A model generated the notes under the pieces. It was not told where the DNA came from. It saw nothing but the letters and a program-made list of their open reading frames with translations, and searched no databases. 64,000 nt of DNA from Petaurus breviceps papuanus (Eukaryota; Chordata; Mammalia; Diprotodontia; Petauridae). The stretch lies in contig JAMXIF010000042.1 in the NCBI GenBank assembly GCA_028583685.1, positions 18,716,903-18,780,902 on the forward strand, read 5' to 3'. Positions within the stretch are counted from its first letter, which is position 1. Every line of letters starts with the position of its first letter. Position numbers and translations under genes: made by a program. This document shows positions 10,546 to 21,180 of this stretch, one piece after another.

Positions 10546-11640
10546 CACAAGAAAATAGCAGCTCAGGTGGCTCATAGCTAGATCCTAGGCCTGGGCAGGT
10601 AGAACATTGGATGCTAAGGGTTTTTTTTTGTTTCCAGACCTTTTCCCTTTCATGTCCTCTTCAGCCCATGCTGGACAAAGCCAGTTTGTCTGCTCCCCAT
10701 GTCCTGATAATGCTTCTTGAAGTCTTCCTGGCTTCACATTCCCTTTCAGACACCATGATGGCGGGGTTGGGGAATGAAAAGCTTTGGCAAAGAGGAGTCA
10801 GAGCTGAGGTTACATTGACAGCAGCACCACCACACACTTCAAACAGGCATAGATGCCCCAGGAGATAGGTTTAAAAACCAACAGGAGCATCACTTCACAG
10901 CCTTGAGCTCTATTCTACCACCAAAGCAGCCAGAAACACAACCAACCTTGGAATAGATATTAAAGGGGAAACCATGAGGCCCCTAAAGACCTATGCTCCG
11001 GGAATAGATGAATAACACAAATATGTCAATATTTCCTCAACGACAACATCAGAATTTACTGACAACAAAAATAGGCCAGATAATTCTTTTTTTCCCTGGT
11101 CATATAACTATTTGGCGGCTGGTGGGGAAATTTTCTGGCCTCCAGCTAATTCATCTTTTTAAAGTGAATTTCAAAAAATAAAAAATAAAAACCAAGAATA
11201 TTCCTTCCAAGGGGAAAAATAGTTTGCATCATATATAAAAAGCCAGCAGGTAGTTTTTCCTAGGACAAAAATAGCTCTATGTCCCCAAGAGAGTAAGGGG
11301 AGTCTGTTAGTTATTTTGCAGATAAGAATAAATTGGCAAACTGGAAATCTCTAGAGTAAGTAATAATAGCCAATCTAATATGAAGATATAAGAAGGTATT
11401 TCCCATATGTGTATGAATGTGTGTACTGTTACAGTAGCTTAATTACGGCTAGATCATTTTATCTGGGAGTTACTGAAATGAAGAAAAGGTATTACTAGAC
11501 TTAGCCCTGTCATAAAGTTACCAACCAACTCTAATTTTATTCTCCAATGTGTGGCTCAACTGCCCTGGGCCCAGGTCACTTGGACCTATGCTAGAAATCC
11601 TGTTTTTGCTGCTATTTCAGGACTATGGCTTGCACTCCTC
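10546..11640. other. Repeat-poor unannotated stretch
   Basis: No interspersed repeat recognised. An 85-codon forward frame (10611-10868) has no motif. Three reverse-strand CTATTTTT octamers lie at about 11069, 11217 and 11267. Confidence 0.5.
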
Positions 11641-11770
11641 TAACTAGCAACAATACTAACTCAGATCACCCTTACCCTCTGCCCCTTAGAACTCTTTACT
11701 TTCCTTCAAAATTCAGCTCAAGTCATGTCTTTCTGATCCCTCCCCCATTGCTAGTGTTCATCCTTACTAC
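11640..11770 (+). mobile_element. L2 3-prime UTR fragment
   Basis: Shows 'ccttcaaaattcagctcaag' and 'tttctgatccctcccccatt', standard L2 UTR order. Confidence 0.7.
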
Positions 11771-11959
11771 TTAGCATCTAGTGGAACACTGTGCATTTGG
11801 GAGTCAGACCTGGTAATCTGCAAGGCAGATGCCATTATTATATCCTACCTTCCCTCTAAAAGCAGTTATTTTTTCCTCTATCTGCTTTCTCCCTACCCTC
11901 CCATCCCTCCCATGAATCTCAAATTTTAGGGAAAAGTGAAAAAATAAAGAATTTTAATA

Positions 11960-12135
11960 TATTGGAAGGAGCATTTGACTTGACATCAGAGAAACTGAGT
12001 CTGAATCTTAGCTCTACTATAGCCTATGTGACCTCAGCTAATGTCATTTGATTTTTCTGTGCCTGCTTCCACATCTATGCAATGAGGGGCTTGAACATAG
12101 ATGATCTCCAAGGACCTTTCCCACCAGTGAAATTC
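11960..12135 (+). mobile_element. MIR3 SINE
   Basis: 'ggaaggagcatttgacttga', 'tagcctatgtgacctcagct', then 'gatgatctccaaggaccttt', the L3-like MIR3 tail. Near full length. Confidence 0.75.
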
Positions 12136-12480
12136 CATCTTACAAAAACAATGTATGAATGATCCTGTCTCCTCAGGATCACAAAATTATCTTTTACTTG
12201 TGAAATTCTGGGACATGGACCTAATATGGACTTCCAACCATTGTCTTTCTAACTCTGGCCTCAGGTTCTGTCATAACTTGGGCTTCTAATATGCTTACCA
12301 TAAGGAAAGGATTTAATAGGAAAAATTACATTCCCAGATTGTCAACCAACAATGTGACATATAAACACTGTTATATTCCTTCATAACAGCATCATGCTTG
12401 TCACCAAAGGGTATGTGAAGAAGTACACAGAACCTACATTGAAAGAGACTGAAAACTAATTGGGGATATAAGATATATTA
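12136..12480. other. Unannotated stretch
   Basis: No repeat or gene recognised. Confidence 0.4.
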
Positions 12481-12490
12481 AAAAGACATA

Positions 12491-12805
12491 GGGGGGCGGC
12501 CAGGTAGCACAGCAAGTAAGAGCACCGACTCCACTGTTGAGAAGACCTGGAGATCGAATCCCAGACTCAGACACTTAGCACCCACCCAGAAACACCTGGC
12601 CGTGTAACCTTGAGCAAGTTACTTAACCCCGATTGCTTAAAGCTAGGTAGTATAGTGAATAGAGCACCAACCCTGGAGTCAGGAGGACCTGAGTTCAAAT
12701 GCGGACTCAGACACTTAACACTTACTAGCCATGTGACCTTGGTGACCTTGGGCAAATCACTTAACCCCAATTGCCCTGCCTTCACCCCCTCAAAAAAAAA
12801 AAAAG
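12491..12805 (+). mobile_element. Dimeric SINE (two different tRNA-derived monomers)
   Basis: Monomer A (12491-12639) has head 'ggcggccaggtagcacagca', a B box with 'gatcgaatccc', and ends 'ccccgattgctta'. Monomer B (12640-12805) starts 'agctaggtagtatagtgaat', has B box 'gagttcaaatg' and ends in a long A run. There is no A tail between them, and one pair of direct repeats (aaagacata at 12482-12490 and 12806-12814) flanks the whole, so they probably inserted as a unit. Confidence 0.8.
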
Positions 12806-12892
12806 AAAGACATAGAATCAAAGATTCATAGAGTATCAGAGATATAAGGGACCTTCTAAGTTATTTCTCCTAAACCTATGTCACCAAAGGGC

Positions 12893-13075
12893 AGTTAGGT
12901 GGTACAGTGGATAGAATGTGGCCTGGAGACTGAGTTAAAATTTGGTCTGAGACACTTAATAGCAGTGCAGCCATGGGCAAATCAGTTAACCTTGTTTGCC
13001 TCAGTTTCCTTACCTGTAAAATGAGGTGGAGATGGAAATGGCAAACCACTCCAGTCAGATATGACTGGGCAACAA
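12893..13075 (+). mobile_element. MAR1-type SINE
   Basis: Head 'ggcagttaggtggtacagtg', 'tgcctcagtttccttacctg', 'tggaaatggcaaaccactcc', ending 'gactgggcaacaa'. Near full length. Confidence 0.9.
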
Positions 13076-13450
13076 CGTGTCACCCAATGTATAAATCCCT
13101 TCCATGAACATGGAATAGTAGATGAAATACTGTATATGAATGAAATGATTGTCTCAGGCAGCTAAAGGTTTCTATAAAGTTTTCCTAAATCTTTACATTT
13201 AAATTTGAATTTGGGTGAGAGGCAGTCTATAAAAGGTACAGTTGACTTAGAGTCATAGGGATAGTGTTATTGAGGGAATTCATATTTAAATCCAGTTAAG
13301 CAGGAGATTCAGAATATAGTTGAATTGAATCATTAAATGAATGTATGAATGAATTACTTGGAGACAGTAGAATGAGTTTTAATCTTAATTTTACCACCTA
13401 CATCACCTTGGATGAATGAAATAATAGCAGCAGCAGTAGCAACAACAAAA

Positions 13451-13451
<1 letters not shown>

Positions 13452-13513
<62 letters not shown>

Positions 13514-13523
13514 NNNNNNNNNN

Positions 13524-13570
<47 letters not shown>

Positions 13571-13577
13571 ATCTATC

Positions 13578-13608
<31 letters not shown>

Positions 13609-13636
13609 ATCTATCATCTATCTATCTATCCATCTA
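13452..13636. repeat. (CTAT)n microsatellite with assembly gap
   Basis: CTAT units with CATCTAT variants. Ten Ns lie inside, so the true length is unknown. Confidence 0.98.
13514..13523. other. Assembly gap (10 N)
   Basis: Ten consecutive N inside the CTAT array, probably a nominal gap length. Confidence 0.99.
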
Positions 13637-13735
13637 CTTTTATGGCCTTCAACCTCATCATCTGAAAATGAAGGGTTTAAGTTATATGATCATGAAGGTT
13701 CCTTATAGCTATAGTGCTTTACAGACTTCCTGTTA

Positions 13736-13822
13736 GAAATAGCTATATTTTGTCTTTCTATCTTCAGAGCCTCGCATATAAAAAGTGCTTGATAAATGCT
13801 TGTTGAATGAATGAATGTTTTA
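13736..13822 (+). mobile_element. L2 3-prime end
   Basis: 'ttgtctttctatcttcagag', 'aagtgcttgataaatgcttg' and GAAT tail units. Confidence 0.8.
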
Positions 13823-15115
13823 GCTGTTTCACTTTTCAAGAGTTGAAAATCTCTTGATGGAAAAGAATCTCAATGGGGTGAGGAGTATTCCCCTCCTCCT
13901 CTTTCCCCTGATTTTTACATATGGAATGAACAAAAAAAGGGAGTTTTAAAAGGAGGCAAATACCTGTGGGAATTTTTTTTTGGATTTATTCTGTTAAAAG
14001 TAATAATTGGAGGAGTAATTCCTTATTCTGAAGTATTTATAGTTGGTAGTTGTGAGAAGCTACAGAATTTGAAATCCCAGGAGGAACTTAACTGCAAAAT
14101 GATTTCAGAATTTGTCAGAAGGAATCATTCTAATCAAAGTCTGAGAGTACAATAAAAGCAGTTAAATTATGTTTTGATAACAACAGTAAAGATTTTGAAA
14201 GAAACATAACAATTTGTATATGGGTGATTTTTTTTAAACATTTGCTTTATGAGCATTATCTTTAAAGATTAATAGAAGTGTTTACACTTAATTATGAGAT
14301 TAAAAAAAATCAAAAGTGTAATGGGGGACTTGCCAAGGATAATCTCAACCTCAGATAAAATATGGGCTTTGCAGTTCTGACTGCACAATTGTCACCCTAG
14401 TGCCATCTAGTAAAAGTGTTACATAATTGCAGGAAAAGGATGAGAGTAATGAAATCATTTATTTGAAGGCTAAAATAACCAGCATATAATTTAAAAAGTG
14501 AATGAAAACCAAGGATTTGGGGAGTTCAGAGAAGGCAGAAATTGGTATGTGTTAGGGTAGATGAAGAAAGTTTTGCTGAGGAGGTAAATTGATATAAACT
14601 TATAAGTTAAACTTCATAATGATAAAACATATTGTGAGCTAAGCTTATACTACCCAGAATTGGAATGGTACTTCTTAGGAATTATCATTAGCCTATAAGA
14701 GTTAATGATGCATAACTGACTTATTTCGAGAAAGTAACATAGAAATAGAATAGTCTAAGTCTTTGGGCACTGACCCTTGGTCCTGTGGGCTGGAGAATGA
14801 ACTTGAATAAATCTATGAAAGTAGAGCATTTCTTCATAGGCTCAATCTATATATTGTTCCTGTGATCTTTAGGGAGTTCCAGTGAGTAGCAAATATAATG
14901 GAGAATAACCAGAGGACTAGAGATTCAGAATAACTAAAAAGTCAAGGGAGTAAAGCCATTACCTGTCTAGCTTTTGTATAGACAATTTTGCCATCATGCA
15001 GAAAGTCCACAAACTGGCTAATTTGTTATTAGTCATCAGATTAAGGGGTTGTGGCTGCAATTATATTTTTGTTGATTTCTGATGTGTTTGTGCAGTGCTA
15101 ATAAATTCAAATGGA
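13823..15115. other. Repeat-poor unannotated stretch
   Basis: About 1.3 kb of AT-rich sequence with no interspersed repeat I recognise and no frame over 60 codons. A possible place for conserved non-coding sequence. Confidence 0.5.
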
Positions 15116-15117
15116 GC

Positions 15118-15240
15118 TTAGGAAATCTATGCTCCTTGAGGGAAAGTATTATCTCATTTTTGTATTTGTATCTTCTGTGCCTGGCAGAGGGCTTGGCTCA
15201 TGGTAGGTGATAAATAAATGCTTGTTGGTAAGGTTATTGA
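15118..15240 (+). mobile_element. L2 3-prime end
   Basis: 'ctatgctccttgagggaaag', 'tctgtgcctggcagagggct', 'ataaataaatgcttgttggt'. Confidence 0.85.
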
Positions 15241-15960
15241 TTATAAAAGTGATGGATTGTGTTCATATTATTCTTCTGTTAATTAAAAAATATGAGCGCC
15301 TTGATATGCTTTAAGGCACTAATGTCATTAGTCAAAGAAACCATTAAGTTGAGAAAAAAATTAAATAAGTACAATTCATTAATTTGCTGATCATTGATAG
15401 ACATTAGTAATTAATGGAATTTAGTCAAGGCATCTTTATTCCCAGTCTCTTGAATTGTGTTGCTATGTATACCGACACATCTCTCTCTCTTAATGTATTA
15501 AGAGTTGTATAGCCTAAAGAGCTATCCTTGGCAAAATTCCAATTTTCACGTGATAATTCTAGGCTATCTAGTTCTTTGGAATGAAGGAAAAGGACAGAGA
15601 TAATAGCATGCTTCTCTTCACACTTGCCTCTCACAAGAACAATAGGTTTCAGAACATGGAGTCATAGTGGGTTGTGTGACTGGACTGAGGAATTAACATT
15701 CTCTTGATAACAGGGAAGGGATTTCTTAATTCAAAACTGTCCCCTAAATTTAGGGAGAGCTTTCACTAACAGTCACATCTGGTAGAGGACCTGGAAGGCA
15801 GAAGGTATGCTATAGGAACTATAGCAAGGAAGTAGTAATTATATATGACCCAGTGAGACTGAGAACAGTATGAAAGAATGGAAGGGTGCCTAGGATGCAT
15901 GTTTTTCCCTTTCTCTCTTTCTTATTTCTTCCCTGGAAGCCATTTTAGATGAAGAACTTT
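15241..15960. other. Repeat-poor unannotated stretch with TAATTA sites
   Basis: Several homeodomain-type cores (ttaatta, cattaatt, taattaat) fall between 15280 and 15420. No repeat and no gene. Confidence 0.45.
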
Positions 15961-15966
15961 CCTTTC

Positions 15967-16190
15967 TTCCTCAGAGGCACCTGGATGGTACAGTGGATAG
16001 TGTGCAGTGCCCGGGTCAGGAAGACCTGAGTTCAAATCCAACCTGCTTCAGTTTCCCCATCTGTAAAATGGGGATAATAATAGCACCTATCTCTCATGGT
16101 TGTTTTAAGGATTAAATGGAATAATAATTGTAGAATGTTTAGTATAAGGCCTAGCACATAGTAAGTATAATAAATATTAACAATTATTAT
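15967..16190 (+). mobile_element. MAR1/MIR CORE-SINE with internal deletion
   Basis: Head 'ggcacctggatggtacagtg', 'caggaagacctgagttcaaa', then a jump directly to 'cttcagtttccccatctgta'. Tail 'ggcctagcacatagtaagta'. About 50 bp of core is missing. Confidence 0.85.
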
Positions 16191-16500
16191 TAACCTCTGT
16201 TCTCTGGAAGGGAAAGAATAAGTAGCCACTGTCTTTCCTCTTTCTGCTTGGATGGCATCATGTGACAGGTACCAAACATGGCTATTGATTTGTACTCTAA
16301 TTACAGCCTATTTGTAGGAATGCTTGTGTGACTGTATCTTGAGGGTTACTGTTAAGAATTCGAACTTCATTTTATAGCAGTCATTTTGGATATATTTTCA
16401 TGTTTGTACTGAGCTAGATATTTTCCTAAGTACATGTACTTGCAAATCCTTACTTACCTTTCTCTGTTTTGCTCAAGCAAAGTTGTTTTTATCAGTTGGA
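16191..16500. other. Unannotated stretch
   Basis: No repeat or gene recognised. Confidence 0.4.
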
Positions 16501-17105
16501 TTCAGCCTGCCATGGCATTCTATCAGCCACTGCTTAAAGAACCCAAGGGTGTATGGGGTGTTCAGGGAGGATAGAGCCTCTGGTTGGAGGGATTGCTAAG
16601 CCCTTTTCAGAGCTGCTCATCCACCTGTGGTGTCGACCTGGTACCTAAGTCTTATTTGTGGTTCCAAGAGGCTGTAGCATGCATACTGCCACACCTCAGT
16701 AAGCTGTTTGGGCAAAAGGACCACACTATGCTAAGGGTAACTGACAGGCCTCAAATCTGTTAGTAAATTGTGGGGGCGAGGGGTGGGGGTGTTTACCTTA
16801 GGCATGTGAAAACTTTCAGCAGAATGAACAGATGAGAACAATTATTTTTTTTCTAATGGACATGAAGTTGGCTGAAGCAAGTGCTCAGGAGTGCATAGAA
16901 TTTGGTCAGTTATTGAAGGTGCCAAGGTCATCCACTGCATGCTGGGCCATCCTCTATCCTTTCATCTTTTCTCTTGCCATTGGACTTGGATGACTTAGGA
17001 AAAGAGAGTGAGGTTGAACAAGCCTGTCTCACTTAAATCTAATTTACATGAAAGTCAAGACATCAACTATGATGTCTGGTCCTCTTTGAAATGGACAAAC
17101 GGCCA
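16500..17105 (+). mobile_element. RTE-related repeat (RTE 3-prime end or RTE-tailed SINE)
   Basis: The ordered blocks 'aagaggctgtagcatgcata', 'tcatccactgcatgctgggc', 'gtcaagacatcaactatgat', 'tggtcctctttgaaatggac', then 'aaacggccacaaca' match a common marsupial repeat that ends in ACAAC units, remembered as RTE-related. Family name is from memory, so moderate. Confidence 0.5.
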
Positions 17106-17286
17106 CAACAAAGAACCCAAGAGTTTCTGCTGGGAAGAAGAATTGATATGAAGAGTTGTGATATGCTTGAACAATCCTATTTCTTTCTTATCCTTGATAT
17201 TTGGATATTGTCCCACTCTTTACAAATTGGACATTTGTCCCATTACTCCAGAGTAATGTCAATGACCACTTGCCTTCAGATATCTT

Positions 17287-17443
17287 CTTTGGTTTTTTTT
17301 TAAGCAATTGAGGTTGAGTAACTTGCTCAAGGTTACACGGCCAGTTATTTTGTGTGGGTGCCAAATATCTGAGGCCGGAACCGATCCCGGGTCTCCCAAT
17401 GCTGGGGCCAGCGCTCTTACACACTGCGCCACCTGGTCTCCCC
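17287..17443 (-). mobile_element. Young tRNA-derived SINE (type A monomer)
   Basis: Begins with an oligo-T run (its A tail), then 'taagcaattgaggttgagta', and ends at the head 'gccacctggtctccc'. Flanked by 16-bp duplications: tgccttcagatatctt (17271-17286) and tgccttccgatatctt (17444-17459), 15 of 16 matching. Same family as the first half of the dimer at 12491. Confidence 0.92.
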
Positions 17444-17664
17444 TGCCTTCCGATATCTTACTCCTCAGGAATCTCTCCTCTTAGTGATTCTTAGACCTCT
17501 TTCCAAAGACCTCACTGAATGTAGGCTATTCTCAGACTGTAGAACCAGTTACACAGTTCGGTTCTGCCATTCAGAGTCATACTTTTGACACTTTCTAGAA
17601 TTGACAGTTTTAGAGTATTCTTCCTGAATGTCAGAACTAGGGAAAAAAACCCTAATGAGAATTT

Positions 17665-17894
17665 GGTAATAATAATAATAGCTAGTGTCTGTACAGTGAT
17701 TTAAGATTTACAAAGTACTTTACATATATTATCTCATTTGATCCTTACATTAGCCCTCTAAGGTAGGTTCTCTTATAATCCCCATTTTAAAGAGAAGACT
17801 GAAGGTAGGATAGATTAAGTGACTTACCCATGGTCACACAGCTAGTAGGCATCTAAAGAAGGTTTTGCACTCACTCTGCCTAACTCTAGTCCAT

Positions 17895-17895
<1 letters not shown>
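17665..17895 (-). mobile_element. MIR SINE, near full length
   Basis: 'acaaagtactttacatatat', 'tctcatttgatccttacatt', 'catggtcacacagctagtag'. Confidence 0.85.

Positions 17896-17900
<5 letters not shown>

Positions 17901-17937
<37 letters not shown>
17901..17937. repeat. (AT)n dinucleotide repeat
   Basis: Perfect AT run of about 37 bp abutting the MIR head. Confidence 0.97.
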
Positions 17938-17938
<1 letters not shown>

Positions 17939-17944
17939 TTCATC

Positions 17945-18125
17945 ACCTATCTGCTGATTTAGTCCAATTACTTAGTTCAATACTCAAATTTTATAGCTGA
18001 ATGAACCAAGGCCCAGAGAGGTTAAGTGATTTTTCAAAGACTACATAGCTAGTCAGTGACAGACAAGGAATTAAAACCCAGATGTTGTAGCGGAGTCCAG
18101 TCATCCACCTACACTATTATACCAC
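17945..18125 (-). mobile_element. MIR3-type SINE
   Basis: 'gcccagagaggttaagtgat', 'ctacatagctagtcagtgac', 'aattaaaacccagatgttg'. Confidence 0.65.
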
Positions 18126-18570
18126 TAGTCAAGAATCCCTGAGTGTGGAATTTCATTTCTTTTGCTATTGGCTAAGTGATGTAATACAGTTTAACACTGA
18201 TCTATTTGGACACCTTTCCCTGACTTTGGTGTTTTTCATGGTGACTTGAGCTAAAGACTTTTTAATTAATTTATTAAGTACCTTCAATTCTGAGGCTTGA
18301 TTAATAATTGAAATAAATGTTAATTAGTTTATATACTCTTGGGTATCATATTAATAACATAAATAAACTAACTGGTTTTCTTTGAATAAGGATCTGGCTG
18401 TATGCATGCCTCCTGATCTCCAATATAGTTGCTTTTCCTGAGTTCTGTAAATGAACTGGATTTCATTTTTATAGATTTGAAGTTTTTATTCTGCTTTGAG
18501 GCTAGGTCATAGAAATTTCCAGGCTTGAATGAAATGTCTTGAGTGTCATTATTTTGATCACTGACTACAC
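18126..18570. other. Unannotated AT-rich stretch
   Basis: No repeat recognised. Reverse frames here read partly into the neighbouring L2. Confidence 0.4.
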
Positions 18571-18574
18571 CATT

Positions 18575-19085
18575 TGCCAGGTCATTAATAACTTTAAATG
18601 CCAAACAGAACATTTTATATTCGATCCTGAAAGTAATAGGGAGCCACTGGAGTTAATTGAGTAGGGAGTAACATGGTCAGACCTGAGCTTTAGAAAGATT
18701 ACTTTGGCAGCTGAGTGGAGGATGGTTTGGAGTAGGGAGGGACTTGAGGCCAGGAGACCACACAAAATGCTATTATAATAGTCTAGGCATCAGGTGATGA
18801 GAACTCAGGCTAGGGACATACTATACTGTTTGAATGGGGAGAATGGGATTTATGTGGCTTATATTGTAAAAGTAGAAATGACAAAATTTGGCATAGGATT
18901 GGACATATGGAGTGAATGTGAAGGAGTGACACCAAGACTGTCAACCTGGGATGATGGTGTTGCTATCAGTAGTAATAGACAAGTTTAGAAGAAGGAGGGA
19001 TTTAGAGGAAAGATCCTAAGTTCTGTTTTGGACATAGCAAATCTGAGATGACCATGGGAAATGCTGTTCTAGATGTCTGTGAGAT
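18575..19085 (-). mobile_element. L2 LINE, ORF2 C-terminal part
   Basis: Antisense blocks in L2 order: 'gggagccactggagttaatt', 'gtaacatggtcagacctgag', 'ttggcagctgagtggaggat', 'atgacaaaatttggcatagg', 'gttctgttttggacatagca'. These run from just 3-prime of ORF2 back toward the reverse-transcriptase thumb. Broken by many changes. Confidence 0.85.
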
Positions 19086-19089
19086 AGTA

Positions 19090-19283
19090 GTGATGTTGGA
19101 CTAGCACCAGGAAGATCTGAATTCAAATTTGATCTCACATACTTACAAACTGGGTGACTAGGCACATCACTTAGTCTCAGTCTGCCTAAGTTTCCTCAAC
19201 TATAAAATGGGAATAAGAATAGTACTCATATCCCAGAAGTGTTGGCAGGATCAAAAGAGATTATAAAGTATGTAGCACATCAT
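19090..19283 (+). mobile_element. MAR1/MIR CORE-SINE (interrupted)
   Basis: 'gcaccaggaagatctgaatt', 'ctaagtttcctcaactataa', 'tgttggcaggatcaaaagag'. The tail resumes at 19395 ('gcctggcacattgtgggcac') after an antisense SINE. Confidence 0.8.
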
Positions 19284-19289
19284 TGTTGT

Positions 19290-19394
19290 TGTTATTGCTG
19301 CTGCTTCTGCTGTTGTTCAGTTCTTTTAGTGGCTTACCCAGGGTCACAGAGCTAGCAAGTATCTGAGGCCAGATTTGACCTTAGGAAGATGAGC
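19290..19394 (-). mobile_element. MAR1-type SINE, internally deleted
   Basis: Begins 'ctgttgttcagttctttt', then 'gcttacccagggtcacagag', 'ctagcaagtatctgaggcca'. It sits inside the sense SINE that starts at 19090. Confidence 0.65.
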
Positions 19395-19426
19395 CTGGCA
19401 CATTGTGGGCACTTAAAAATTACTCA

Positions 19427-19545
19427 TTTCCTTCCTTCCTTCCTTCCTTCCTTCCTTCCTTCCTTCCTTCCTTCCTTCCTTCCTTCCTTCTTTCCTTCTT
19501 TCCTTCCTACTTTCCTTCCTTCCTTTCTTCCCTTCCACGTTCCTT
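19427..19545. repeat. (TTCC)n pyrimidine tract
   Basis: Begins right after an L2/MIR-type tail ('gcacttaaaaattactcat'). Unbroken pyrimidine at 19427-19508. Confidence 0.95.
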
Positions 19546-19689
19546 CCCCTTTGGTTCTAATATTTTGATCAGGAAACAAGAGGAGAGAAATGGAGATATC
19601 ATATTTCCATAAATTTCCAAGTAACACCATCAACTGTGGAGAAAACATCTTACTAACATGACTTTTTCTAAGTTAATCAGTGAGTCGTA

Positions 19690-19900
19690 GATTCTGCCCC
19701 CTAGGAGTTTTCTAATCCAGAAGCACAAACATACATACATTAAAAATTTAACCCTACAAGACATCTGTACCTGTTCTACAACTTATAACTTTAGGGAATT
19801 GTCATGGGCATTGAGAAATTAACTGACTTGCCCAAGATGACGTAGCCAGGATGTGAGAAGTGGGACTTAAACCCACTGATCACCGAGACTTTGAAACTGA
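19690..19900 (-). mobile_element. CORE-SINE-like repeat (same family as 35412)
   Basis: 'aaattaactgacttgcccaa', then 'gacttaaacccactgatcac'. The upstream part is diverged. Resembles the three clearer copies at 35412, 43755 and 61695. Confidence 0.5.
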
Positions 19901-19928
19901 CTCATTATCCACTTATGAATTATGATTA

Positions 19929-20013
19929 CTTTCTCTCTCTCTCTCTCTCTCTCCCCTTTCTCTCCCCCTCCCTCCCTTTCTCTCCCTCCCTCCCTCTCTC
20001 TTTTTCTCCCTCC
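19929..20013. repeat. (CT)n/(CCCT)n pyrimidine repeat
   Basis: CT dinucleotides running into CCCT units. Confidence 0.9.
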
Positions 20014-21065
20014 ATCTTTACTTTCACTTGTGTTCTTTCTCAGTTATCTATATTTTTATGGATCCTTTTATGTTATATATATGTATATATGTATAGCTGT
20101 AGCCAAATATAGGGACTCCATTATTCTGGGACCTTCACTCTTTTCTAAGACTTTGTATCTTATACCTGACCTCTTAATAAAACAGAGGTAGGGGGAAGGT
20201 AAGGGCAGAAAGAATCCACCATTCAAATTACTAAGTATATATTTAGCATCAGCATATAGTGAACAATTCACATTGGCAATGACACTTCTGGCTTTGCCAT
20301 GTGGACCACCCAGAATCCACAGAGCTCATGGCAGAAAAGTTTGTTGTGCTTCAGGTAGGCCATTTCCCACAGCCTCAGACTGCTCAGAACATCAAACAGC
20401 ATCTGGCATGCCTGGTAAGTGTTCACATTCACTCACAGGGCCTCATCCATGGCCATTTCATTACAGCTAATGGGGCTGCAAAGCTATAGAATGAAACTGT
20501 GGTAGGCAGCCTTGATGGGCAATACTGCCATGACTTTGGCGCAGATCTGTCCTTGACTTCTTACTAATGAACTCTGACTGACAATCATGGTAAGGGGGAG
20601 TCAAAGCCCTTTCTGAAGGCTTGTGAGTCACTTGTTCACATTCAGGTGGTGCCTGTGCTCTGGATATTGGCTAGAAACCAAAAAATCTTTTCACTCTAGA
20701 GCTATTTGGGGATTGAAAGTCTCAGTCATTATGATTATCTGGTAACAAGGACTCTGGGATCTGCTTAGATAGCATTTTGTTCAGTGTATTTGGACAGACT
20801 CTGTCTGTCATCCTTGAACCTTCCACCTGGACAAAGCATTACCTTCAGTTGACTTTCCAAAAAGCTAATAAAAGCCAAAAGAAATTATTTGTTCTCATAT
20901 TGCTTTGTAGTTGTTTTGGAATGTTTCATGCTTATTACCCTACCTAGACTAAGTTTCTTGGGGGAAGATTCAGTTTCTTCTACTTCTTATCCTCCTTTTT
21001 TTTCTCTCCACATTTCCCAATACAATGGGTTCATATACACAGACATGCAAATGTTTTAATGTTGG
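20014..21065. other. Repeat-poor unannotated stretch
   Basis: Mostly unrecognised. At 20273-20489 two overlapping forward frames of 62-65 codons lie by a donor-like 'ctggtaagt' (about 20410), but neither resembles a known protein. No gene called. Confidence 0.45.
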
Positions 21066-21069
21066 GAAA

Positions 21070-21180
21070 CAGTGTAGAGTGGGAGCTCTTTGAGGGTAGG
21101 AATTATTTGGTTTTTTTTTGTCTTTGTATGTTCAATATCTACCACATGGCATTGCAGATAATAGATTCTTAATAAAAAAT
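21070..21180 (+). mobile_element. L2 3-prime end
   Basis: 'gggagctctttgagggtagg', 'tgtctttgtatgttcaatat', ending 'gattcttaataaaaaat', immediately before the GGAA tract. Confidence 0.8.

Larger units (their letters stand above)
13345..13735 (+). mobile_element. MIR3-like SINE split by a CTAT array
   Basis: Left part 'ttggagacagtagaatgagt' to 'catcaccttgg'. Right part 'cctcatcatctgaaaatgaa' then 'gatcatgaaggttcctt'. The microsatellite sits where the MIR3 core should be. Confidence 0.5.

Noticed and set aside
12491-12600. tRNA-like A and B boxes, considered as a tRNA gene
   Set aside because: Part of a tRNA-derived SINE; no cloverleaf, and the same unit recurs elsewhere in the window.
13452-13636. 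Regular units considered as a CRISPR-like array
   Set aside because: A simple CTAT microsatellite in a mammalian genome, with no spacers.
20273-20489. Overlapping frames by a donor-like GGTAAGT
   Set aside because: No acceptor pairing, no family match, and both frames are short.
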